A stretch of DNA of 64,000 nt from positions 186,001 through 250,000 of the forward strand of contig CAJXQU010000002.1 of assembly GCA_913058255.1 (NCBI GenBank), in the 5' to 3' direction. Every line of letters begins with the position of its first letter. Within the stretch, counting starts at the first letter, position 1. This DNA comes from an uncultured Pseudomonadota bacterium (lineage in GTDB: Bacteria; Pseudomonadota; Gammaproteobacteria; CAJXQU01). A model generated the notes under the pieces. That model had not been told where the DNA came from. It worked only from the letters and a program-made list of their open reading frames with translations, and made no database searches. This document shows positions 34,794 through 43,730 of this stretch, piece after piece. Position numbers and translations under genes: made by a program.

Positions 34794-35846
34794 TTCATCA
34801 TCAGGTAATGTAGTTCCCATTTCCTGTGCTCTTTTTTTCCACATTCGTTTTGCATATTTTTGCATATCGGGAGTCTTATCACTTTCATCCATTATCTCTA
34901 GACCTAATAATGTTTCGAGAATATCTTCCATCGTTATTATTCCTTCCATACCACCATATTCATCGACAATAACCATAATGTGAACGCGTTTGTGCAGTAC
35001 TTTTTCAAAGGCGTCAGAGACTGTTGTCGTGTCTGATAAGGTGCTTAGTTCACGTCTATACGTTTCTAGGGGTTTATCTGTATTATTTCGTGCTTGAGCG
35101 AGTAGCAGGTCATCTTTTAGTACAAAACCTGTGAAGATTTCATCATCTTCGGCATAGATGGGGATGCGTGAGAAACGAGAGTCATAATGTTCGTCGAAAT
35201 ATTCAAATACGGTGACTGATTCTGGTAATGAAAAAACGACAGGGCGTGGTGTCATGACGTTCGTTACTCTCATCTCATGTAACAAGAACATATTTTTTAA
35301 AATGCGAGATTCACGTTCTTCAAGTTGGCCTTCTTCTTCGCCTAACTCTGCCATTGCAGCGAACTCTTCGCGACTGAAACCTTCTATTCTTTTATTATGT
35401 GAAAGGCCTCGTGTCAGGAATTCAGACATGACAACAAAGGGATATAAAATTCTAATAAGGTATTTCACACTATGGGCTGTGACACTAGCGAGAGAACGCC
35501 AGTAGGTTGCCCCTAAGGTTTTGGGAATTATTTCAGAGAAAATTAAGATGAGTAGTGTTAAAAAGACAGAAAAAATGCCGACCCAAGCGTTACCGAAGAC
35601 GATAGTTGCTTGCGCTCCAGCACCGACAGCTCCTGCAGTATGAGCAATCGTATTTAACGTTAATATTGCTGCCAGAGGCTTGTTTATATCGTTTTTTAGT
35701 TCACGTAATAGTGGCCCAGAACTTTTCTTTTTTTGTTCTAATACACTGATATGAGCAGTTGTAACGCTTAATAGGACTGCCTCATAGATAGAACATAAAA
35801 ATGAGAGCAGCACTGTAATAATCACAAAAACTATCAGTAATGTCAT
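34773..35846 (-). CDS. CNNM/CBS-domain membrane protein (DUF21 family)
   Basis: A 357-residue inner-membrane protein. The N-terminal DUF21/CNNM domain (about 1-170, four helices, with the IFSEIIPKTLG motif) is followed by two CBS domains (about 195-320) containing VTNVMTPR and GIITMEDILETLLGLEI. Relatives are linked to magnesium/cobalt or other cation homeostasis; the old 'hemolysin' label has no support. The last six residues (CSPPEK) and stop lie in the IS3-type end, so the native C-terminus was probably replaced. Confidence 0.9.
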   Translation of the reverse strand: MTLLIVFVIITVLLSFLCSIYEAVLLSVTTAHISVLEQKKKSSGPLLRELKNDINKPLAAILTLNTIAHTAGAVGAGAQATIVFGNAWVGIFSVFLTLLILIFSEIIPKTLGATYWRSLASVTAHSVKYLIRILYPFVVMSEFLTRGLSHNKRIEGFSREEFAAMAELGEEEGQLEERESRILKNMFLLHEMRVTNVMTPRPVVFSLPESVTVFEYFDEHYDSRFSRIPIYAEDDEIFTGFVLKDDLLLAQARNNTDKPLETYRRELSTLSDTTTVSDAFEKVLHKRVHIMVIVDEYGGMEGIITMEDILETLLGLEIMDESDKTPDMQKYAKRMWKKRAQEMGTTLPDDECSPPEK

Positions 35847-35951
35847 ATTTAAAAGATACTTGACCGACTAGATATTGGCAAGTTAATTATTAGAGCGAAT
35901 TGACTTGTTCTTTAAAATAACTAAACCATATGCTTTTTTATAAAGATAGGT

Positions 35952-36281
35952 TTAATCGGGGTTAGGCTTTTTTTTATTCTGTGAAGCTATAAGCTTACTT
36001 TCATCTTTTAAAGGTTTGCCTACAGGACAGACTTCTTGCATAAAGCCATTTAACGTATTTACGAGGCTTTTTTCAACGAGGCTATAGTGAACATACTGAC
36101 CTTTTTTCTCACTACTGACCAAACCTGCATTCTCTAAGACACTTAGGTGTTTAGATAGAGAGGGCTTACTGATTTCAAAACGCTCAGCTATCTCCCCAGC
36201 AGTCATGCTGGTGGCGGATAGGTACGCTAGTATTTTACGGCGGACAGTAGAAGAGAGTGCTTGAAAAATTTTTTCCATCAT
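35952..36281 (-). CDS. ArsR-family transcriptional repressor (SdpR-like)
   Basis: A 109-residue winged helix-turn-helix protein. MEKIFQALSSTVRRKILAYL and EISKPSLSKHLSVLENAGLV are typical of the SdpR/autorepressor branch; the metal-binding ELCVCD motif of ArsR/SmtB is absent, and a single Cys lies in the tail. The start at 36281 (MMEK) was taken because the longer frame adds a hydrophobic tail unrelated to the family. It is divergent from the DCC operon, and the gap carries two near-identical dyads, so it most likely represses both units. Confidence 0.88.
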   Translation of the reverse strand: MMEKIFQALSSTVRRKILAYLSATSMTAGEIAERFEISKPSLSKHLSVLENAGLVSSEKKGQYVHYSLVEKSLVNTLNGFMQEVCPVGKPLKDESKLIASQNKKKPNPD

Positions 36282-36316
36282 TATGTGTTCTATTGTTGTA
36301 CATGGGCACCATGTAA

Positions 36317-36377
36317 TTAGCTTATTGACTAAATAACTAAACAGTGAATATAATAAGTTAATTAGCTTATCAGCTAA
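36317..36377 (+). promoter_or_regulatory. Paired ArsR-type operators
   Basis: TTAGCTTATTGACTAA (36317-36332) and TTAGCTTATCAGCTAA (36362-36377) are 16-bp dyads 45 bp apart, both preceded by TAA. They sit between the divergent ArsR gene and the DCC gene, where an ArsR dimer pair could repress both promoters. The second copy is an almost perfect palindrome. Confidence 0.65.
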
Positions 36378-36413
36378 ATATATCATGTGTGTGAATAGAG
36401 AGGCAAGATTAAT

Positions 36414-36812
36414 ATGAGTGAGGGAGTTGATGTATCTATTTTATATGATAAAGATTGTCCATTTTGTCATTTGTACCATCAAAATTTGCGTTTGGAAGAC
36501 ACTTTAGACAGCGTCACGATAATTAATGCTCGCGAGCCTTCTGACTTGTTAACGGAGGTTACTGAACTGGGTTTGGATGTTGATGAGGGTATGGTTGTTA
36601 AGGTTAATAACGTTATTTATAACGGTGCTGATGCCTTACACGTAATCAGTTCATTTAGTTCTAAATCTACCTTGTTTAATCGTTTGAATTATTACATGTT
36701 CAGATCAAAAGGGGTTACAAAAATGATCTATCCATATTTACGATCTTGTAGAAGTCTCGCTTTGTGGCTCATGTATAAATCTAAAATAAAAAACTTGAAG
36801 GAAATTAAATAA
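36414..36812 (+). CDS. DCC-family thiol-disulfide oxidoreductase (DUF393)
   Basis: A 132-residue protein with the DCC motif ILYDKDCPFCHLYHQNL (Asp-Cys-Pro-Phe-Cys) at the N-terminus of a thioredoxin-like fold, and the later VKVNNVIYNGADALHVISSF block typical of DUF393. Redox activity is inferred from the Cys pair. It is the first gene of a three-gene operon (0 nt to the next gene) controlled by the ArsR-type operators. Confidence 0.88.
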   Translation: MSEGVDVSILYDKDCPFCHLYHQNLRLEDTLDSVTIINAREPSDLLTEVTELGLDVDEGMVVKVNNVIYNGADALHVISSFSSKSTLFNRLNYYMFRSKGVTKMIYPYLRSCRSLALWLMYKSKIKNLKEIK

Positions 36813-37736
36813 ATGTCAGAGCAAGAAACACTAAAAAATAATAAACCTAATCCTAGAATTATTTTTTTTATTTTATTATTAGGTTTTATCTACTTAATGG
36901 TTTATTTTCTTATAAAAAAGGATATTGATAGTTCTGCTGCGCTCTATATTGGTGTACCAATGATCCTTGCGATAGGACTTAGTCGTCTACCACATGCAAA
37001 GACCCCTATGGGGACGACGATGAAGGCGTTGACTATGTTGTTGATTTTATCAGTGCCACTGCTAAGAGAAGGTTTTGTTTGTATTATCATGGCTGCACCG
37101 ATTTTATATAGTGCAGCTGCATTGTTTACACTACTATTTCAAAAGATAAGAAAGGCTGATAACCACAGTAATAAAATGCAGTTATCGGCAATTACTGTGC
37201 TGCTTACATTAACGTCTGTCGAAGGGATTGATGAGAGTTTAAGTTTCAATCGATATAACGAAGTTGAATACACGACAACGGTTAACCTTGATATTACGAC
37301 GATCAGAGAAAACCTTTCTAAAGCAACAATTCCGACCGATAAACGACCATTTTTTCTACGTGTTTTTCCACTACCTATCGACATGCAGGGGAGCGGGTTA
37401 GATGTAGGGGATGAACGAGTTCTTAATTATGAATATAAAAAATGGATAGTGACCAACATGCATAAAGGTTCAACGGTTTTTAAAATTACGAGTGCGACTC
37501 AGAACCATATCCGTTTTGAAATCCCACATGATGACAGTTACATTAGCAACTACTTAACATGGCATGCTTCGGATGTCTTTCTTGAGCCGGTGGATAATGG
37601 AGCTACTAATGTCACATGGCGTTTGAGTTATGAGCGAAAGCTCGATCCTTTTTGGTACTTTGCACCGCTTCAACATTATGCAACTTATTTAACCGCAAAA
37701 GTTTTAACAGACAATGTTGTTGCAGAGCATAAATAA
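36813..37736 (+). CDS. Membrane protein with a soluble C-terminal domain, family unrecognised
   Basis: A 307-residue protein with four helices in the N-terminal third (about 17-36, 41-58, 70-90, 92-112) followed by about 170 soluble residues rich in beta strands. The end WRLSYERKLDPFWYFAPLQH and the preceding VFLEPVDNGATNV resemble SRPBCC/START-type ligand-binding folds, but this is a weak impression. No catalytic motif is evident. It begins immediately after the DCC stop, and its end overlaps the methyltransferase start by 23 nt, so the three are coupled. The physical link to a thiol oxidoreductase and a lipid methyltransferase suggests a membrane-located hydrophobic substrate. Confidence 0.7.
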   Translation: MSEQETLKNNKPNPRIIFFILLLGFIYLMVYFLIKKDIDSSAALYIGVPMILAIGLSRLPHAKTPMGTTMKALTMLLILSVPLLREGFVCIIMAAPILYSAAALFTLLFQKIRKADNHSNKMQLSAITVLLTLTSVEGIDESLSFNRYNEVEYTTTVNLDITTIRENLSKATIPTDKRPFFLRVFPLPIDMQGSGLDVGDERVLNYEYKKWIVTNMHKGSTVFKITSATQNHIRFEIPHDDSYISNYLTWHASDVFLEPVDNGATNVTWRLSYERKLDPFWYFAPLQHYATYLTAKVLTDNVVAEHK

Positions 37737-38664
37737 CCCCGATGTACTTAATGCAGTCATCTTATTAGCGCCTATGATCGTACTAGGCGCTCTACTATTC
37801 GTGAGGCCAGCAAAATATTTTGAACGTGTAGGAATGATGCTTGGATTCCTACTTTGTGTGCCAATGATATTGTTGATGAATGTATTGGCTGAGTATCTAG
37901 GATGGTGGAAGTATGCAGCAACAGCTAATAGTTATTACAATATTCCTATAGAAGTTATCCTTGGTTGGGCTTGCTTTTGGGGAGCGTTATTACCTTATTT
38001 ATTTAAACAAAATAAGGTGTTGGTTGCATTCTTTGTAGCCTTGATGATTGACCTGATTTACATGCCTTACATGACAGGTTTATTTGTTTTAGGTGAATAC
38101 TGGTTGATTGGTGAGATCGCTGTTTTAGTAACATGTTTGCTTCCATCTTTAATTATTTACCAACTAACTGCTACAAGAAAAAAAGTATTATTGAGAGGGG
38201 GTATTCAATCATATATTTGGGGGACATGGATCGTATTTCTTATCCCATCGTTGATATTAACATATGAACATAAAAGTATATTTGATATTTTTTCAATGAA
38301 TGCTTTACGAGTACTCATTTTCTTGATCGGTATGGGGAGCAGTATGTTGATCGGTTATCTTGCAGTCGTACAATTGGCTAAAGTTGGTTTAGGAACTCCT
38401 ATACCCTTTGATTCAGCACAAAAACTTGTGCGTACCGGAATTTATCAACACGTAGCCAATCCATTGCAGATATCAACAGCACTAATGTTTATCTGTATGG
38501 CACTTTTATATAAAAGCTGGATGATGCTCTGCCCATTGATAGCGCTTATTTTGTACACTGAAATCTTTGTTCGTTGGCATCATAGCGTAGATATAGAACA
38601 GCGTTTTGGAGAAGCGTGGTTTGAGTATAGAAAGCAGGTTAGAAACTGGCTCCCCAAATGGTAG
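37714..38664 (+). CDS. Isoprenylcysteine/phospholipid methyltransferase-like membrane protein
   Basis: A 316-residue protein with about eight to nine helices. The C-terminal quarter carries the ICMT/PEMT-type SAM-binding pattern: LVRTGIYQHVANPLQISTAL (the RNP/HP-like element) and a terminal Glu-Arg-type segment EQRFGEAWFEYRKQVRNWLP. Such enzymes methylate carboxyl groups, phospholipids or quinone-like substrates at the membrane. The ATG at 37714 overlaps the preceding gene. The N-terminal half is an extra polytopic region not found in minimal ICMT proteins. Confidence 0.82.
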   Translation: MLLQSINNPDVLNAVILLAPMIVLGALLFVRPAKYFERVGMMLGFLLCVPMILLMNVLAEYLGWWKYAATANSYYNIPIEVILGWACFWGALLPYLFKQNKVLVAFFVALMIDLIYMPYMTGLFVLGEYWLIGEIAVLVTCLLPSLIIYQLTATRKKVLLRGGIQSYIWGTWIVFLIPSLILTYEHKSIFDIFSMNALRVLIFLIGMGSSMLIGYLAVVQLAKVGLGTPIPFDSAQKLVRTGIYQHVANPLQISTALMFICMALLYKSWMMLCPLIALILYTEIFVRWHHSVDIEQRFGEAWFEYRKQVRNWLPKW

Positions 38665-38895
38665 TAATAAAACAGAAAATAGGGTCAGGCCTTTCCATAT
38701 CATATTTTATTCATAGAGTTTGAAATTTTACTAGTCGTCGTGAGATGTGTTTCATCAGAAAATAAGTGCAACTCTATTTTCGGTGGTTTAAGCCCAAAGA
38801 GCGGCATTAACTACTTTCAAAAGACGCTTTCGGTAAGTGTGTATGGGGAAGCTTGAAATATAGTTTATGTTTGCTGTTTAGAGCACTCTCTAGCA

Positions 38896-39597
38896 TTAAT
38901 TAAGAACCAGCAAACCATTTTCTAATTTAAAAACTTTATCCATTCGATTCGCCAACTCAATGTCGTGAGTGACGATTAATAAAGCTGAGTTCATCGAGCG
39001 TTGTAATTCCATCATTAGTTCAAAAACCTGATCGGCTGTATCACGATCAAGGTTTCCAGTAGGTTCATCAGCCAGTAGACATTTTGGGTTGGTGATCAGT
39101 GCGCGTGCGATTGCTGTTCTTTGTCGCTCGCCACCAGAAAGTTCGCTGGGTTTGTGAGCGATCCTCTCCGCAAGACCAACCTTATCTAAAATTTCTCTGG
39201 CTGCGCTCTTTGCTTTTTTAACCGATTCGCCAGCGATCAACAATGGCATTGCGACATTTTCTTCTGCAGTAAATTCAGGCAATAAATGGTGAAATTGATA
39301 GACAAAGCCAAGACTTCGATTTCTTAGTTTGCCGCGTTCGGATTCACTCAAGTTATTCATCTTTTCACCATCGACGATGACTTCGCCAGAGGAGGGGAGA
39401 TCGAGACCTCCTAACAAATGCATAAGTGTACTTTTCCCCGAACCTGATGAACCTATAATAGCGACACTTTCTCCTGCATTGATTTCAACGTTGATACCTT
39501 TCAGGACATCGACATGTAGGATACCTTCCTGAAAAGACATGGTCAGATCATGGCAGGCCAATAAAGATTCTTGATTGTTATTCATTGTGCTACTCAT
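38896..39597 (-). CDS. lolD: Lipoprotein-releasing ABC transporter ATP-binding protein
   Basis: LolD powers release of outer-membrane lipoproteins from the inner membrane to LolA. Visible motifs are Walker A (GSSGSGKST), the Lol-specific MHLLGGLDLPSSGEV, the signature LSGGERQRTAIARAL and Walker B (CLLADEPTGN). The 233-residue start at 39597 overlaps the lolC stop by 8 nt and matches family length; an ATG 12 nt later is possible. Only one permease gene accompanies it. Confidence 0.95.
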   Translation of the reverse strand: MSSTMNNNQESLLACHDLTMSFQEGILHVDVLKGINVEINAGESVAIIGSSGSGKSTLMHLLGGLDLPSSGEVIVDGEKMNNLSESERGKLRNRSLGFVYQFHHLLPEFTAEENVAMPLLIAGESVKKAKSAAREILDKVGLAERIAHKPSELSGGERQRTAIARALITNPKCLLADEPTGNLDRDTADQVFELMMELQRSMNSALLIVTHDIELANRMDKVFKLENGLLVLN

Positions 39598-40837
39598 AAC
39601 GCAGGGCTTCCGCAGGTTGGGTTCGACCAGCGCGCCAAGCAGGATAAAGCGTAGCGAGCAGACATAAGATGAAGGCAACAATACCGATATTGATCACTTC
39701 GTTCCATTGTAGATCTGAAGGTACTCCGCTGATCACATAAACACCGGGATCCATAAATTGAGTTTGTAACTTATCTTCAATCCAAGGAACAATCGTTTTA
39801 ATATTTAGGGCTAATAACACCCCACCAATCATGCCGAGAATGGTGCCGACTAAACCAATGATCATGCCTTGAACAATAAACACCCACATAATGCTACGCG
39901 GAGTCATGCCTAAGGTTCTCAGAATAGCAACGTCGGCTTGTTTATCAGTAACGACCATAATCAGGGTTGAAACGATATTAAAAGCTGCGACGGCGATGAT
40001 CAGCGACAAGATAACCGCCATGACAACTTGCTCGGTTTTTAACGCCTTGAAGAAATTGGTGTGATGCTGTGTCCAGTCGATGACACCATAATAACCGGGC
40101 AGTTGTTTAACAATATCCCGGCTGATAGTTGGGGCATTGAACATGTCATCGAGCTTTAAACGTATGCCACTGACACCATTTTTGATCTTGAAAAGTTTCT
40201 TCGCATCTTCAATATGAATAATCGCCAGTGAAGAGTCATATTCATTCATGCCGATATTAAAAATACCAACGACATTAAAGCGTTTTAGGCGTGGAACAAT
40301 GCCGGCGGGTGTCGAGTTGGGTTGTGGCGCGACGATGGTTACCTTGTCACCAACACTGACACGTAAGCTATTCGCCAGCGCATAACCTAAGGTAATATTA
40401 TATTCTCCGGCTTTTAGATCGGTTAACTTACCTTGTACCATCTTGTCGGCGACAACAGACACTTCAGGTTCTTTTTCTGGCAAGATCCCTCTGATAAGAG
40501 CACCTTGCACACCGCCACCATTGGTGAGCATCGCTTGAGTGCGGACAAAGGGTGCAACGCCCAAAACATGCGGCTGTTTCTTTAAGGTTTCTTCTAAAGA
40601 CTCCCAGTTTCGTAATGCACGGCCTGGTTCTACAACGCTGGCGTGAGCGGTCATGCCCAAGATTCGATTACGTAATTCATTCTCAAAGCCATTCATCACA
40701 GAGAGAACGACGATCAAGGCCATCACCCCAAGTGCGACTCCTAGCATAGAGGATAAGGAGATGAATGAGATAAAATGATTACGGCGTTTGGCGCGGGTAT
40801 ATCTCAGGCCAATACTGAGTTCAATAGGTCGAAACAT
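39590..40837 (-). CDS. lolC: Lipoprotein-releasing ABC transporter permease
   Basis: A 415-residue protein with an N-terminal helix, a large periplasmic MacB-like domain (about 45-265) and three C-terminal helices with the FtsX fold (AFNIVSTLIMVVTDKQADVA then ILRTLGMTP). N-terminal IELSIGLRYTRAKRRNHFIS is typical of LolC/LolE. It forms an operon with lolD. There is no second permease next to it, so the transporter may use a homodimer (LolF-like) or a distant LolE. Confidence 0.93.
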   Translation of the reverse strand: MFRPIELSIGLRYTRAKRRNHFISFISLSSMLGVALGVMALIVVLSVMNGFENELRNRILGMTAHASVVEPGRALRNWESLEETLKKQPHVLGVAPFVRTQAMLTNGGGVQGALIRGILPEKEPEVSVVADKMVQGKLTDLKAGEYNITLGYALANSLRVSVGDKVTIVAPQPNSTPAGIVPRLKRFNVVGIFNIGMNEYDSSLAIIHIEDAKKLFKIKNGVSGIRLKLDDMFNAPTISRDIVKQLPGYYGVIDWTQHHTNFFKALKTEQVVMAVILSLIIAVAAFNIVSTLIMVVTDKQADVAILRTLGMTPRSIMWVFIVQGMIIGLVGTILGMIGGVLLALNIKTIVPWIEDKLQTQFMDPGVYVISGVPSDLQWNEVINIGIVAFILCLLATLYPAWRAGRTQPAEALRYE

Positions 40838-40951
40838 AGATAAGGATTATAGCCTGCTCTGATTGTTTGAAGGATAAGGTTACGTATTGTACTTTATAAT
40901 TTATAGCTTAGAAGGTTGGACTTGAGGAAAGTTTCCTATAATCTGCCGCCT

Positions 40952-41623
40952 ATGAAGATTTTAGCTATTGATACTTCCACTGAAGCCTGTTCGGCCGCAC
41001 TTTCTGTTGATGATGAAGTGATTTCACGTTTTGAGATTGCACCCAGAAAACATACCGAACTGATTCTGCCGATGATCGACTCTTTAATGAAAGAGGCTGC
41101 TTTGCTACCAACCCAACTTGATGGTTTGGCCTTTACACGAGGGCCTGGTGCTTTTACAGGTGTACGTGTTGCGACAGGTATTATTCAAGGAATTGCTTTT
41201 GCTGCTGATCTGCCGGTGGCTCCGATTTCATCTTTAGCGGCTTTGGCGCAAGGTCAGTTCCGAGAGCAGGGTACAAATCACGTGATCAGCGCGATTGATG
41301 CGCGTATGAAAGAGATTTATTGGGGGTTTTATCAGCAACAAGCTGGGTTGATGAAAGCTTGTCAGCCAGAAGGAGTCTGTCCTGCCGATCAGATCCCTAT
41401 CCCTACAAATAACGACGAATGGTTAGGGGCAGGCACTGGCTGGGCTAGTTATGGCGAGCTTCTCAATAATCGCCTAGCAGGAAAAGTTCATACAAGTAAC
41501 TCATATGCCTACCCACATTCCGTAGATGTAATTACGCTAGCGAAGCCTATGTTTAAATCAGGAGAGTTGGTCAGTGCTGATCAAATTAGTCCGGTTTATT
41601 TACGAGATAATGTGGTGTCCTGA
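40952..41623 (+). CDS. tsaB: tRNA threonylcarbamoyladenosine biosynthesis protein
   Basis: TsaB is the dimerisation partner of TsaD in t6A37 synthesis. The 223 residues start MKILAIDTSTEACSAAL, with the actin-like fold and the GPGAFTGVRVATGIIQGIA signature. The ATG at 40952 is taken because it gives the canonical N-terminus. The gene converges with cpdA and their coding ends overlap by 38 bp. Divergent from lolC (about 115 bp). Confidence 0.95.
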   Translation: MKILAIDTSTEACSAALSVDDEVISRFEIAPRKHTELILPMIDSLMKEAALLPTQLDGLAFTRGPGAFTGVRVATGIIQGIAFAADLPVAPISSLAALAQGQFREQGTNHVISAIDARMKEIYWGFYQQQAGLMKACQPEGVCPADQIPIPTNNDEWLGAGTGWASYGELLNNRLAGKVHTSNSYAYPHSVDVITLAKPMFKSGELVSADQISPVYLRDNVVS

Positions 41624-42374
41624 GTCGTTCCACTCCCGTTTTAATATCACCATTAGGATGGAGTTTTAACCAGCGATATCCTGGCTGCATGTTATCCGTT
41701 CCAAATTGTTTCGCACCTGGGATAAACTGAGCACCGGTTGACGGTGTTCCCATCAACTGCACGCCATTCCTTTGGCCAGAAAACTCTTGATGAATGTGTC
41801 CCCAAATAATGCCTTTAACATTCTGATAATCATCAACAATCTCAAACAGTTCATCCGCATTCTCAAGCATCATGCCGTCCATCCATTCGCTTTCGATTGA
41901 AACGGGGTGATGATGCAAGCAAAGCAATACATTTGTTTCTTTTGCCTTAATAAGATTTCTTGTTAACTTATCTAACTCGCTTCGACTCAACATACCACCA
42001 TGGCTAGCTGGCTTGTGAGAGTTGAGGAAAACAACCGACCAGTTATTTAGCGTTTCGATTGATGTATATGATTCGGCAAAAATACCTTTCATCATTGCCG
42101 GCTCGTCATGGTTTCCAGCTAAATAGAAAACAGGCTTATTTACCGTTGACATGATTTTTTGTAAATTTTGATAAGCAATCACTTCAGGTTCCTGAACTAA
42201 GTCACCAGTAACAATCATATAATTAAACGTTGGGAAATCTTCATTGATTTGATCTAAGACAGCGGTGAGAGAATCACTCGTGTTAATCCCATCAAAAGTC
42301 TCATTTTGATTTGTAAAAATATGTGTATCCGTGATCTGGATAAGTACGATTTCATTCTGTCTTTTATTATTCAT
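41586..42374 (-). CDS. cpdA: 3',5'-cyclic-AMP phosphodiesterase (metallophosphoesterase)
   Basis: A 262-residue calcineurin-like metallophosphatase of the CpdA/Icc group. The metal-binding blocks are in order: ITDTHIF, VTGDLVQ, LAGNHDE, LCLHHHP and IIWGHIHQEF. It hydrolyses cAMP, which links to the Crp/Fnr-type regulation elsewhere in the window, although the two genes are far apart. The final codons overlap tsaB on the other strand. Confidence 0.92.
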   Translation of the reverse strand: MNNKRQNEIVLIQITDTHIFTNQNETFDGINTSDSLTAVLDQINEDFPTFNYMIVTGDLVQEPEVIAYQNLQKIMSTVNKPVFYLAGNHDEPAMMKGIFAESYTSIETLNNWSVVFLNSHKPASHGGMLSRSELDKLTRNLIKAKETNVLLCLHHHPVSIESEWMDGMMLENADELFEIVDDYQNVKGIIWGHIHQEFSGQRNGVQLMGTPSTGAQFIPGAKQFGTDNMQPGYRWLKLHPNGDIKTGVERLRTPHYLVNKPD

Positions 42375-42541
42375 CTATATTCTTACATTAAAAGTATAAC
42401 GATCTGTTTACTAAGTATATTTAGAGTTAAATCCTTAATTATATAAGGTCAAAAAACTACGCTTGAACAGTAACATACAGCATATTGCACTGGAGAACTT
42501 ACTTGACCATAGAGCTTCGTATATTGTAACTTAGCCAGAAT

Positions 42542-42570
42542 ATTGACGTTATAGTCAATGTGATCATAAT
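42542..42570 (+). promoter_or_regulatory. Promoter overlapped by an ATTGAC-N6-GTCAAT dyad
   Basis: TTGACG (42543-42548) and CATAAT (42565-42570) with a 16-bp spacer form a credible sigma-70 promoter for the small gene at 42608. A perfect 6-bp dyad (42542-42547 / 42554-42559) covers the -35 box and the spacer, the position expected for an operator. The regulator is unknown. Confidence 0.5.
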
Positions 42571-42607
42571 AAAGCTGTTTATTTAGTTTAGAAGGGGACT
42601 TTTTTAA

Positions 42608-42895
42608 ATGGATATTTCAAAGGAAAACACTGAGCTAAGATCAGAAATTAATAGATCCGAGATTCAAGAATTTAAGCATGCTGAAGATACTTATCAGCAA
42701 AAAGCTATACACCAAAGTTCAACTTCTTCTGAAGAAATTGAAAATGCGATCAAATTATCTGCCGCTTCGTTTGAAAGTTGCGACGCAAACGAATTGATGC
42801 ACTGCTACCAGATTGCAATCGACTTCGGCGTTCCTACGGCACAACGTGCATTGGCGATGTATCAATCAAAATCTTTGTTAAAAGATAGCTATTAA
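42608..42895 (+). CDS. Small hypothetical protein
   Basis: A 95-residue, mainly helical, polar protein with no signal or membrane segment. AGAAGGGGAC precedes the ATG at a good distance, so it is likely translated. The C-terminal half (MHCYQIAIDFGVPTAQRALA) has a faint tetratricopeptide/Sel1-like look but no full repeat. I recognise no family. It is transcribed alone from the dyad-covered promoter, between the divergent cpdA and the convergent moaC. Confidence 0.65.
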   Translation: MDISKENTELRSEINRSEIQEFKHAEDTYQQKAIHQSSTSSEEIENAIKLSAASFESCDANELMHCYQIAIDFGVPTAQRALAMYQSKSLLKDSY

Positions 42896-42969
42896 GTTCT
42901 AATCTTTATCTTTGTTTAATTAAGGATTGTTATCAAAAGGTTAAGCCCTGTTAGGTTTATAGATAACAA

Positions 42970-43443
42970 TTACTCTCGCAGCCAATCGCCTGATTTACCG
43001 CCTGATTTTGCTAATACGCAAACACCTTCTATCGACATGCCACGATCAACGGCTTTACACATATCATAAATCGTTAGTAATGCGATTTGAGTTGCAGTTA
43101 AGGCTTCCATTTCCACGCCGGTTTTACCATCAGTTTCAACAACCGTCTGACAGCGAACGGTATTATCGCTTACCGGTGTCAGATCAATTTGAATATGAGT
43201 GATCGATAACGGATGACAAAGCGGGATCAGCTCGGCTGTTTTTTTCGCCGCCATAATGCCTGCCACGCGAGCGATGCCTAAAACATCGCCTTTTTTATGG
43301 CTACCCTCAATGATGAGTTTCAAAGTTTCGGGCTGCATAACAATACGACCCTCGGTTTTTGCGACTCGATGAGTGATGTCTTTTTGGCCGACATCCACCA
43401 TGTGTGCATCACCGGACTGATTAAAGTGAGTGAGTTTGCTCAT
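42970..43443 (-). CDS. moaC: Cyclic pyranopterin monophosphate synthase
   Basis: MoaC completes precursor Z formation in molybdenum cofactor synthesis with MoaA. The 157 residues include the N-terminal [19 protein letters not shown], the active-site [27 protein letters not shown] and the KAVDRGM motif with the catalytic Lys/Asp. Divergent from moaD, 51 bp apart. A 9-bp inverted repeat (ATTGTTATC/GATAACAAT, 42926-42970) covers the 3' end. moaA is not in the window. Confidence 0.97.
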   Translation of the reverse strand: MSKLTHFNQSGDAHMVDVGQKDITHRVAKTEGRIVMQPETLKLIIEGSHKKGDVLGIARVAGIMAAKKTAELIPLCHPLSITHIQIDLTPVSDNTVRCQTVVETDGKTGVEMEALTATQIALLTIYDMCKAVDRGMSIEGVCVLAKSGGKSGDWLRE

Positions 43444-43494
43444 AATGCGATCAAGTATCCTTAAATCTTTAAACTTAGATTATAATTCAAAACC

Positions 43495-43728
43495 ATGACT
43501 ATCACGGTAAAGTTTTTCGCCAGTTTAAGCGAGCAATTAGGTAAGAAAGAAATTTCACTCAATGCACAAGATAATTTGACGTTAGAGAATGTTTGGAGCC
43601 AAGCGACGAATAATGCTGTCATGCCGACAAAATTATTAATGGCCATCAATATGGAATACGCACAGCTAACGGATCCGGTTAATGATGGCGATGAAGTCGC
43701 ATATTTCCCACCAGTAACAGGAGGTTAG
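43495..43728 (+). CDS. moaD: Molybdopterin synthase sulfur-carrier subunit
   Basis: A 77-residue ubiquitin-like protein. It has the beta-grasp start MTITVKFFASLSEQLGKKEI and ends in Gly-Gly (FPPVTGG), where the thiocarboxylate forms. It partners with MoaE, whose gene begins 2 nt later. The ATG is the only sensible start. Confidence 0.95.
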   Translation: MTITVKFFASLSEQLGKKEISLNAQDNLTLENVWSQATNNAVMPTKLLMAINMEYAQLTDPVNDGDEVAYFPPVTGG

Positions 43729-43730
43729 GT

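Noticed and set aside
34773..35846. Calling the CNNM gene a hemolysin
   Set aside because: The label comes from an old annotation; the domains indicate cation homeostasis, not lysis.
36282..36386. Long N-terminal extension of the ArsR protein from the upstream in-frame start
   Set aside because: It would run through the operator dyads and has no homology to the family.
38680..38703. Sequence AGGGTCAGGCCTTTCCATAT resembling repeats seen near REP-associated transposases
   Set aside because: Only one copy, no inverted partner and no transposase nearby.
42926..42970. 9-bp inverted repeat at the moaC 3' end as a terminator
   Set aside because: 27-nt loop and no U-run; too weak to list as a feature on its own.
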